Shown: one piece after another, positions 1 through 7,568 of the stretch
Position numbering within the stretch: the first letter of the stretch is position 1
Layout: each line of letters starts with the position of its first letter
From: Actinomycetes bacterium
GTDB lineage: Bacteria; Actinomycetota; Acidimicrobiia; Spongiisociales; UBA5794
Direction of reading: 5' to 3'
Length of the DNA stretch: 35,786 nt
Assembly (NCBI GenBank): GCA_024638645.1
Contig: JAHEJX010000030.1
Span: forward strand, 1-35,786
Position numbers and translations under genes: made by a program
The notes under the pieces: generated by a model
Told to the model about the DNA's origin: nothing
Databases searched by the model: none
The model's input: the letters and a program-made list of their open reading frames with translations, nothing else

Positions 1-51
1 CGCCCTGAAGCTTCCCGACGCGCGACCGTGCCACCCCAACCTCACCCCCGC

Positions 52-111
52 CGAGTTTGCGCAGCAAACTCGAACGGGCTCGCTTGCGAGCCCGCGGCTA
101 CTCTCAAGTAG
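52..111. repeat. Three stacked hairpins upstream of the receiver/reductase gene
   Basis: Three inverted repeats follow one another almost without spacing. The first is a 9-bp stem (52-60 with 64-72, arm CGAGTTTGC, 3-nt loop). The second is a 9-bp stem (75-83 with 86-94, arm CGGGCTCGC, 2-nt loop). The third is a 5-bp stem (98-102 with 107-111, arm CTACT, 4-nt loop). No T-run follows on either strand, so a simple intrinsic terminator is not supported. The arrangement resembles REP/BIME-type intergenic elements or a structured leader. No second copy was noticed in the window. Confidence 0.55.
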
Positions 112-131
112 GCGCGCGAGAGGGGTTGAGC

Positions 132-1781
132 ATGGCCAAACCAGCCATTGTCGCTGTTGATGACGACCCACAGGTTGCGGCCGCGGTCGCCCGTGACCTG
201 CGGCAACGCTATGCCGAGGAGTACCGAATCGTCGCGGCCAATTCCGGAGCCGAAGCCCTCGAAGCAATCCAGCAGCTCAAGGACAGAGGCGACGCCGTTG
301 CACTCCTCCTCGCCGACCAACGAATGCCGCAGATGGAAGGGACCGAATTCCTCGGCAAGGCACGGGACCTCATCCCGAGCGCCAAAAGGCTTCTACTCAC
401 TGCATATGCGGATACCGAGGCTGCGATCTCTGCAATCAATGAAGTCGACCTCGACTACTACCTGATGAAGCCGTGGGATCCGCCTGACGAGAAGCTGTAC
501 CCGGTTCTCGACGAGATGCTCGACGACTGGAAGGCAAACGCGCCGGCCACATTCGACGGCATCAGGGTGCTCGGCAGCATCTGGTCGCCACCGACTCATG
601 ATGTCAAGGACTTCCTTGCGCGCAATCAGGTTCCTTACCGATTCCTCGACGTCGAGCGCGATGCGGCAGCTGCTGAAATGCTTGCTGCCGCCGGAGGCAC
701 GATGCCAACCGTTCTCCTCCCAAACGGCGAGAAGCTAGTCGCCCCAGATCGCGCCCAGCTTGCCACTCAGATTGGAATGCACACCTCAGCCGCGGAGCCC
801 TTCTATGACCTCATCGTCATCGGCGGCGGGCCTGCCGGCCTGGCCGGCGCGGTGTACGGAAGCTCCGAGGGTCTCAGCACAGCGATGCTGGAACGGGAAG
901 CAACGGGCGGGCAGGCCGGAACAAGCAGCCGGATCGAGAACTACCTCGGCTTCCCCACGGGAATCACAGGCGGCGACCTAGCCCGTAGGGCCACAACCCA
1001 GGCGCAACGACTCGGCGCAGAAATCATCACCGCCGTTGAGGCAGACAGCATTCGCCTCGAGGACAACATCAAGATCGTCCACTGCCTCGACGGCACAGAG
1101 CTGCGCTGCCACGCCATTCTGGTGGCCACCGGCATGACGGTGCGCAAGCTTCCCCTCGAGGGCTACGAGAAGTACGAGGGGGCAGGTGTCTACTACGGCG
1201 CGGCGCCGAGCGAAGCTGCCAGCTACGAGGGAGGCGAAGTCTTCATCGTGGGAGGAGCGAACTCCGCGGGACAGGCAGCAATGATGTTCTCCCGTCACGC
1301 CGCCAAAGTGACGGTCGTCGTTCGTGGCGAGACGCTAGAAGAGGGCATGTCGCAGTACCTCATCGACCAAATGCATGGCAGGGAGAACATCGCCGTGATG
1401 CTCTCATCCGAGGTGATCGATGTACTCGGCGGCGAGCACGTCGAGAGGATCAGACTTCGCGACAGCAACTCCGGTGCGGAACAGGAGTTTGCCGCTTCTG
1501 CGATCTTCATCTTCGTGGGCTTTGTGCCCCACTCCGCCGTGGTGCAGGACCTAGTGAAGATCGACGAGCACGGATTCATCTACACGGGCATGGATATCTT
1601 CCGCGATGGCAAGCCGGCAACATGGACGATCGATCGCGAGCCTTTCATGCTCGAAACGAGCGTGCCTGGAATCTTTGCTGCGGGAGACGTGCGCCACGGC
1701 GTGGTGCGGAGGGTGGCCTCGGCAGTTGGCCAGGGATCGATCGCCATCTCAATGGTGCACAAGTACCTCGAAACCGTGTGA
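132..1781 (+). CDS. Fused response-regulator receiver / thioredoxin reductase-like flavoprotein
   Basis: A 549-aa cytoplasmic protein with three parts. Residues 1-135 are a CheY-like receiver with acidic pocket D10-D12, phospho-acceptor D62 (ADQRMP), T90 and K113. Residues 140-216 are a glutaredoxin-like fold in which the usual CxxC site reads SPPT. Residues 225-549 are a thioredoxin-reductase-like module with a GGGPAGLAGA FAD motif (231-240), a second dinucleotide motif (VGGANSAG, 373-380) and a C-terminal FAD motif (GIFAAGDV). The reductase CxxC is also absent: the position reads YYGAAPSEA (354-362). The family is known as fused response regulator/thioredoxin-disulfide reductase, but this member cannot do classical dithiol chemistry; NAD(P)H oxidation or redox sensing is inferred. 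The ATG at 132 was chosen over one at 57 because the receiver fold starts there and a purine-rich GAGAGGGG lies upstream. Confidence 0.88.
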   Translation: MAKPAIVAVDDDPQVAAAVARDLRQRYAEEYRIVAANSGAEALEAIQQLKDRGDAVALLLADQRMPQMEGTEFLGKARDLIPSAKRLLLTAYADTEAAISAINEVDLDYYLMKPWDPPDEKLYPVLDEMLDDWKANAPATFDGIRVLGSIWSPPTHDVKDFLARNQVPYRFLDVERDAAAAEMLAAAGGTMPTVLLPNGEKLVAPDRAQLATQIGMHTSAAEPFYDLIVIGGGPAGLAGAVYGSSEGLSTAMLEREATGGQAGTSSRIENYLGFPTGITGGDLARRATTQAQRLGAEIITAVEADSIRLEDNIKIVHCLDGTELRCHAILVATGMTVRKLPLEGYEKYEGAGVYYGAAPSEAASYEGGEVFIVGGANSAGQAAMMFSRHAAKVTVVVRGETLEEGMSQYLIDQMHGRENIAVMLSSEVIDVLGGEHVERIRLRDSNSGAEQEFAASAIFIFVGFVPHSAVVQDLVKIDEHGFIYTGMDIFRDGKPATWTIDREPFMLETSVPGIFAAGDVRHGVVRRVASAVGQGSIAISMVHKYLETV

Positions 1782-1815
1782 TCGCGCAGTTAGATGTGTG
1801 CCTGCGGCGCCCGAC

Positions 1816-2469
1816 TCAACCGAGCGTTTCTAGGAATTCTTCGGCTTTGGCCGTCCACAGCGCATAAGCCTCCGGGTTGCGGAAGCCGAAGCCGTTCCAA
1901 TCGAACATCCGCTCTGCTGCATCAGGATCGGTCTCGCTGACCCAATCGGAGAACGGGCGAAGGTAAGCCGCCGTGGTTGCCTGGTTGCCCTTCTCGTAGC
2001 GCCAGCCGGTGATCGCGCCGTCTTCCTTCATCTCGAGGCGGAAATAGCCTTCGAGCGGCGGTGCGGCAAGCGCGGCGAGGAGATCGTTCGTGTACAACAG
2101 GTCGCACCGGGGGTCGCCACCGAACCCGATGCCGCAGGTCACATCCAGCCAGCGGCCACCAATTGCGAGGTCGAACTCGATGTCTGGGCGAAAGTGCTCA
2201 CCCTGACTGGTCCACAGGCTCAGAACGGCTTCGGAATCGCCTGCTCGGTACGCATCGAGGAGTCGATCGAGAGTGGTTTGTTGGACAGTCGACAACGCCG
2301 GGGCACCAGAGCTGGTACTCGTTGCCGCCGTCGGATTCGGAGATGCTGTAGTCGCCAGAGGGAGAAGCGCCTCAGTGGTTGTTGGGTTGGCATCGATGCC
2401 ACATGACGCAAGCCCCAGGAGCCAGATAAGCGCTACCGCGCGTGCCAACTTCATTCGAGTCTTGCCCAT
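1816..2469 (-). CDS. Putative lipoprotein of unknown function
   Basis: A 217-aa protein with an N-terminal basic/hydrophobic signal and a lipobox LASC (Cys at about residue 23), so it is probably anchored to the outer face of the cytoplasmic membrane. A Thr/Ser/Ala/Pro-rich linker (about residues 29-58) precedes a globular domain of about 155 aa with no family I recognise. The domain begins with a helix (LDRLLDAYRAGDSEAVLSLW) that recalls SnoaL/NTF2-like folds, which is only a weak suggestion. A second in-frame ATG at 2454 would shorten the signal by five residues and is equally possible. It is convergent with the reductase gene (34-bp gap) and divergent from the sulfatase, so it is probably monocistronic. 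Confidence 0.75.
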   Translation of the reverse strand: MGKTRMKLARAVALIWLLGLASCGIDANPTTTEALLPLATTASPNPTAATSTSSGAPALSTVQQTTLDRLLDAYRAGDSEAVLSLWTSQGEHFRPDIEFDLAIGGRWLDVTCGIGFGGDPRCDLLYTNDLLAALAAPPLEGYFRLEMKEDGAITGWRYEKGNQATTAAYLRPFSDWVSETDPDAAERMFDWNGFGFRNPEAYALWTAKAEEFLETLG

Positions 2470-2578
2470 CGCGCATCAAATGCTACCGGCGACGAAAATC
2501 TCGGCGGTTCGTCCGACCGAGCTCTTGCTCCTGGCGAGATCGCTGCGATCGTTACAAGGCGACGGGTAACGTCTCGCC

Positions 2579-4129
2579 ATGAGTTCGCGTCAGCCCAACA
2601 TCCTTCTCGTCATGGCCGACCAGTTGGCACCGCACGCCACGTCGACCTACGGCCACCACCTCGTCCGCACGCCCCACATGGACGCCCTGGCGGCGCGGGG
2701 CACTCTGTTCAAAGCCGCCTACGCGAACTCGCCGCTGTGCGCGCCGGCTCGGTTCTCGTTCCTAGCGGGACGAGCGATCACCAAGATCGGCGCATATGAC
2801 AACGCGTCCGAGTTCCCCGCGTCGATCCCGACTCTGGCCCACTACATGCGGCTGATGGGATACCGCACCTGCCTGTCGGGCAAGATGCATTTCGTTGGGC
2901 CTGACCAGCTCCATGGATTCGACGAGCGGATCACCACCGACATCTACCCGGCCGATTTCGCCTGGACACCGAACTGGGACCAAGCGGACCGCCGCATCGG
3001 CAAGTGGTATCACAACATGGACAGCCTCCACCAAGCCGGGCAGGCCGCGATGACCTACCAGATCGAGTACGACGAGGAAGTCGGCTTCATGGCCAAGCGG
3101 CGGATCTACGACTACGCCCGCGACAGCGATTCCCGGCCTTGGATGTTGGTGGCGTCGTTCATCCACCCCCACGACCCGTATGTGGCGCGCCCCGAGTGGT
3201 GGGATCTGTACAACCACGACGACATCGATTTGCCGGCGCCGGTGAGCGGTGAGCTCGACCCGCATTCCATTCGGATCCAGCGAGGCATCCAGTACGACAC
3301 GGTCGGTGCCACCGAAGATCACATCCGCAATGCCCGCCACGGCTACTACGCCAACACGAGCTACTTCGACGACTGGCTCGGCAAGCTCGTGGCTACGGTC
3401 GAAGAATCCGGTTTTGCAGACAACACCATCGTGATCTTGACGGCGGACCACGGAGACATGCTCGGCGAGCGCGGCCAGTGGTTCAAGATGTCGATGTTCG
3501 AGCGCTCCGCACGCGTGCCGTTCATCATGGCCGGGCCCGGAATTCCGGCGGCAACCGTTGGAAACGCCTGCTCGCATCTCGACTTCCTGCCCACCCTGCT
3601 GGACGTTGCCTCGGGCGACGGCAAGGCTTGGCCGGAGTTGGGCAGCGAGCTTGATGGGCGAAGTTTGTGGCACATGGCGACCGGAGGGACCGACGACGTC
3701 GACGAAACGACCGGTGAGTACTGCGCTGAGATGACCTCGTACCCGATATTCATGATCCGGCGTGGCTCGATGAAGTACATCCACTGCGACACTGATCCTC
3801 CGCTGCTCTACGACCTCGCAGCCGACCCTGCCGAGACAAACAACCTCGCAAATGATCCAGCGCATTCTGAGGCGGCAGCAGCATTCGCGGCCGAGGTCGC
3901 CGCGAAATGGGACTCGGAGGCGATTCGCCGCGACGTGCTTGCGTCGCAGCGGGCGCGGCGCACCCTGCACGCCGCTATGACGGGCAGCGGGGTGAGTTGG
4001 GACCACGAGCCGGTTCGCGACGTCGCCAATGACTACGTGCGCAACCACATGGATTGGGCAGAAGCCGGCCCGGCAATGCGATTTCCCCGATTCGATGCGG
4101 CAGCCGACCTGGCCGACGGGACTACGTAG
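2579..4129 (+). CDS. betC: Choline-sulfatase
   Basis: A 516-aa type I sulfatase. Hydrolysis of choline-O-sulfate to choline and sulfate is predicted. The N-terminus PNILLVMADQ carries the metal-binding Asp of the alkaline-phosphatase superfamily. The CxPxR signature is C54-A-P-A-R58, where Cys would be converted to formylglycine. The metal-binding ADHGDMLGERG segment lies near residue 290. Long stretches (LSGKMHFVGPDQLHGF, TTDIYPADFAWTP) match what I know of BetC, and the C-terminus has the choline-sulfatase tail (SQRARR near 460, YVRNHMDW near 485). No signal peptide is visible, so it is cytoplasmic. No bet oxidation, transport or sulfatase-maturation gene is nearby. The 3' end overlaps the phosphorylase gene on the other strand by 8 bp. 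The glucan context could suggest polysaccharide desulfation, but the sequence favours choline sulfate. Confidence 0.88.
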   Translation: MSSRQPNILLVMADQLAPHATSTYGHHLVRTPHMDALAARGTLFKAAYANSPLCAPARFSFLAGRAITKIGAYDNASEFPASIPTLAHYMRLMGYRTCLSGKMHFVGPDQLHGFDERITTDIYPADFAWTPNWDQADRRIGKWYHNMDSLHQAGQAAMTYQIEYDEEVGFMAKRRIYDYARDSDSRPWMLVASFIHPHDPYVARPEWWDLYNHDDIDLPAPVSGELDPHSIRIQRGIQYDTVGATEDHIRNARHGYYANTSYFDDWLGKLVATVEESGFADNTIVILTADHGDMLGERGQWFKMSMFERSARVPFIMAGPGIPAATVGNACSHLDFLPTLLDVASGDGKAWPELGSELDGRSLWHMATGGTDDVDETTGEYCAEMTSYPIFMIRRGSMKYIHCDTDPPLLYDLAADPAETNNLANDPAHSEAAAAFAAEVAAKWDSEAIRRDVLASQRARRTLHAAMTGSGVSWDHEPVRDVANDYVRNHMDWAEAGPAMRFPRFDAAADLADGTT

Positions 4130-7100
4130 TGAGCGCTTGGATTGCCTGCTTCGGGACCTGAGCTCGTATCTCGAGCACGGTGCCGAGGCGTTGGAAGACT
4201 GCAGCGCTCGTCGTCTCGTCGAGACTCAAACCATCCACCTTGTGGATCGTGCCGTCGGCCATGTATGCATCGATTCGGCCGCTGGGGACATCACCGCTCA
4301 CGATGATCATCGGCACCTGGCATAGCGTCATCCCAAGCGCACCCGCCGGCAGGTCGATCACTCGCTCGGTGTCGGCCGCATCACGCATGGTCCACATGGC
4401 AGGTTCGGCGAGCATCTCCTCGGCGCGAAGCAGCAGCGGGTCGAATGTGATGGCGCCGCCGTCGATGCGAACCCCGAGTTCCAGTAGCCGAGTCAGTACC
4501 TCTTCCTTCACTTGTCCGGTCATTCCCGGCTGTTGTGCTCCGGCATGGGCAGGAGTGTGGGAGTAGGGGTCCATTGGAAACGCCCCGAAACCCACTGCGC
4601 TCTGCTCGAAGCCAAGTCCCGACCGCACTCGCCAGTAGTGCTCGACGAGCCGAGCGACCATTTCTTCTGGCACTTCCGCATCACTGGCATCTCGGACCGA
4701 CTCCTGCACGGCGAGCAGCAGCTTGGCGACCATGTGCCAATAGATCGATCCGATGCCTTCGTATGCATACATCGATCCGGACCGACCCGTATAGGCGTGG
4801 TGGTTGAAGACTGCTTCGTAGACCTCGCGCACCGACTCGCGATGCTTCGAGACGAGATCCCGCCACTTATCGTCCTCCGCCAGCCGATCAAGCGCCGCGT
4901 CAAGTGCCCGGTGGTTCTTGCACGTGGCGCTGAATCGATGATTCCCAGACTCGTCGACTCGGACGACTGCGGTATTGCGGGCAGTCACGAGCGCGGTCAG
5001 CAGCTCGTTTCCGTCCACGGCACTCTTGGGAATGATGTTCTTTCCCGAGAATGCGGGAAGGGCTCGAGGTGGATAGAGCATGAAGCTCTTCTGGTCTGGT
5101 CGATACATGCCGCTCGCGAACAGGGCGTCGAGCAGCGCCACCTTCTCGTCCGCTTGGAGAAGACCGCATCCCAGCGCGGCAACCTGGCCTTCGAGCATGG
5201 CATCGAGGTGCTCGACCGAGACTTCGGGCACGCGGTCTGAGAAGTGCACCAGGTTGTACGAGTGATAGAGGCCATCGCTTCGCCGATTGCGCCGGATCGT
5301 GTCGTCGAGATGACTGACCGCGTTCAAGAGGAGAGTGCGAAGGCCGGATATCTCGACAAGGCTGATGTCCGTGAATCCAGACGCGTACACCTGCGACCGA
5401 TAGTCGGAGAATGCGCCCCCGAGGGCATCAATGACCTCACGGCGGCGACCGTCATCGAGCTCGCCTTCGAGGTAGTCGAGATTATCAGCGAGCACCTTCG
5501 CAATGGCTCCCGCCCAGTCCGCCACTTCTTTCGACAGCGCAACAGACCGCAATGGCGATCTGTCCAGTAGTGATGCGATTCCGGCCAGATGCATCCGCAG
5601 ATAACAAGCGGTGACCACCGAGAGGCCATTACCTACGAGCGCATTGTTCGCGTCGTTCCACTCTGGCCGCTGCGTGTTCATCCAAATGCCGCCGCCCGGC
5701 ACCAGGTTCGAAATCTTGGCGAGGGACGGAACGAGCAACTTCTCAATCATGGTCACAAGCAACACGTCGCCGTCGGCAGCCGTCACGAGCTCGCCATCCT
5801 GTCCCACCGACGCAATCTGTCTCTCGACCTGGTCGGCGGCTGCGGCGTCGTAAGCAATTGTGGCATGGGGATTGCGGACAATGGATTCGTAGGAAGCGAT
5901 TCGGTAGGGCGTAGCCGCATACGCGAACTGCGCCTTGCCGAGCATGTCCACCAGTGCCGACGGCTCGAAACGACCCACCAAGTCGACCAAACGCTGCAAA
6001 TAGACGATCTGATGATCTCCCCAGTAGCCGATGTTGCTCCAAGGATTGTCGGGCTCCGGCTTCTCCCAATCGATACCTTGAGACGTGATTCGATATGGGT
6101 TGAACCCGTCTGGTGTAGAAGCATTGAGAAACAGCGATATGACGCTGGGAAGGTATTGAGGAAAGCTGACACACAACGCTTCCCAGTTCTGAAAGATGTC
6201 ACGCCAGTTGCCCTCGTAATGGACGACTGGATCGCCTGCATCGTCGCGGACCCGGATCGAAAAAGCATTCCACGGTCTGCTCGGGTCTCCGTGGCGCCGA
6301 GAGAATGTGAGCGGCAAGTAAGCGATCGCTAGTCGACTCAGCTGCGAATCGCCCGTTGAATGAACATCTTCGAGCAGCTCACGCCGTTCGATCTCGGCCG
6401 GGAGCTTCATCAGCGCCTCGGCGTGGCGATCGGCGACGGGCTTGTTCCTCATTCGGAGAAACTCGACGAAATCGTCCCGGTGAACGCGGGTTGCGGAAGC
6501 AAACACCCCGCCTCGCATCGAGTTGAAGGCGACATTCGCAAAGTGGTGTACCGAGGCCATCTGATCGCCGGTGAACTGGAGAGCATCGGCGCTCGCCAGT
6601 AGCGAAACCAGAGCCTCGGTTCCGTTCGCCACCGACTCGACAACGGCGGGCAGCGGATCAGCCGACTCCACGAATTGCACCAGCTCCGCAACATGGCTGT
6701 GAGTACGCGCAACATCGGCGATGATCGTCCATTCAGCGATGTCACCGGCATCGACAGCCACCCGAGAGCGGAGAAGATATGCGCCGGGCCGGCCTGTTAC
6801 CAAGGCAGCCTCGGCCACATCTCCTCCAGAGAGGAATTGATCGACCGCAGCCTGATCGAGGCCCACCGTCGCTCCATCCATGCCATAAGACCACGCAACT
6901 GTCGCTGTCAGTGCCTCGGCCGGCTCGGCCCTATCGGAAATCAGCGACTCGAGAGAGAAGATCGCCAGCCGGCCATCCTCTTGGGTGAGTTCACTGCGTT
7001 TGTAGGCGTGAGTCAGGTTGCTCATCGCCTGGTATGTGGCCGGGTCGAGTCCGTGAGGCAGAATGTTGAGGAGCCCGTCCAGTACCTCCACAGATACGGC

Positions 7101-7568
7101 GGCACCACCCTGATTCAGCAGGGACGCCGTACGCACAAATCCGAATCGTTCGCTGCTGGCCCAGCGGTACCTGAACACCAGGCCGAGGGTGGGGTTGATC
7201 TCCTCGAACACGACCTGATTGCCGACGATCGATTTGTAGAGATTGCGACGGATCTCTGGTCCGGGACGGCCCTGGAACGGCGTCCAGACCCCCCCGGCGG
7301 GCGGGCGAATCAATGTGACCGGGCCCGTTGTCCCTGCGGCCAGGTGCAGTCGGTCATCGGTCTCGTAGGGAAACAGAGCCGAGTTGGCGTCCCGGCGACC
7401 TGCCGTCAGGCCGCCTCGGCTCGATACGAACAACCAGTGATCTGAGTCGCTGATGATGCTCATGAGAAACGGGGCCATACGATCCACGTCAGGAATCCCG
7501 TAGAACGTCTCGCCACCGATCTCAACGAACGACTCTTCGGTCAAGCCCTGATGCATCGTCGTTGTCAT
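4122..7568 (-). CDS. GH94/GH149/GH161-like beta-glucan phosphorylase
   Basis: A 1148-aa cytoplasmic enzyme without a signal peptide. It probably phosphorolyses beta-1,3-gluco-oligosaccharides to glucose-1-phosphate. An N-terminal beta-sandwich region (about 1-330) precedes an (alpha/alpha)6-barrel-like region containing RPEWNDANNALVGNG (about 630-650), which matches the GDWNDGMN catalytic-Asp motif of GH94 phosphorylases. A later motif (YSHTPAHAGAQQPGMTGQVK, about 1000-1025) is the kind seen in the long GH149/GH161 relatives rather than GH94. Length also fits GH149/GH161 better than GH94 (about 800 aa). The exact family and linkage cannot be settled by eye. It is the last gene of the minus-strand glucan cluster, and its ATG overlaps the GH3 stop by 4 nt (ATGA), implying translational coupling. 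Confidence 0.78.
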   Translation of the reverse strand: MTTTMHQGLTEESFVEIGGETFYGIPDVDRMAPFLMSIISDSDHWLFVSSRGGLTAGRRDANSALFPYETDDRLHLAAGTTGPVTLIRPPAGGVWTPFQGRPGPEIRRNLYKSIVGNQVVFEEINPTLGLVFRYRWASSERFGFVRTASLLNQGGAAVSVEVLDGLLNILPHGLDPATYQAMSNLTHAYKRSELTQEDGRLAIFSLESLISDRAEPAEALTATVAWSYGMDGATVGLDQAAVDQFLSGGDVAEAALVTGRPGAYLLRSRVAVDAGDIAEWTIIADVARTHSHVAELVQFVESADPLPAVVESVANGTEALVSLLASADALQFTGDQMASVHHFANVAFNSMRGGVFASATRVHRDDFVEFLRMRNKPVADRHAEALMKLPAEIERRELLEDVHSTGDSQLSRLAIAYLPLTFSRRHGDPSRPWNAFSIRVRDDAGDPVVHYEGNWRDIFQNWEALCVSFPQYLPSVISLFLNASTPDGFNPYRITSQGIDWEKPEPDNPWSNIGYWGDHQIVYLQRLVDLVGRFEPSALVDMLGKAQFAYAATPYRIASYESIVRNPHATIAYDAAAADQVERQIASVGQDGELVTAADGDVLLVTMIEKLLVPSLAKISNLVPGGGIWMNTQRPEWNDANNALVGNGLSVVTACYLRMHLAGIASLLDRSPLRSVALSKEVADWAGAIAKVLADNLDYLEGELDDGRRREVIDALGGAFSDYRSQVYASGFTDISLVEISGLRTLLLNAVSHLDDTIRRNRRSDGLYHSYNLVHFSDRVPEVSVEHLDAMLEGQVAALGCGLLQADEKVALLDALFASGMYRPDQKSFMLYPPRALPAFSGKNIIPKSAVDGNELLTALVTARNTAVVRVDESGNHRFSATCKNHRALDAALDRLAEDDKWRDLVSKHRESVREVYEAVFNHHAYTGRSGSMYAYEGIGSIYWHMVAKLLLAVQESVRDASDAEVPEEMVARLVEHYWRVRSGLGFEQSAVGFGAFPMDPYSHTPAHAGAQQPGMTGQVKEEVLTRLLELGVRIDGGAITFDPLLLRAEEMLAEPAMWTMRDAADTERVIDLPAGALGMTLCQVPMIIVSGDVPSGRIDAYMADGTIHKVDGLSLDETTSAAVFQRLGTVLEIRAQVPKQAIQALTT

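Noticed and set aside
2538..2550. Palindrome GATCGC-T-GCGATC upstream of the sulfatase
   Set aside because: A 6-bp arm in a high-GC intergenic region is weak on its own, and no second copy or nearby regulator supports an operator role.
2762..4048. A 428-codon open frame antisense to the sulfatase gene
   Set aside because: It is a high-GC mirror frame of a clearly recognised sulfatase; its translation is Arg/Val/Gly-rich with no family features.
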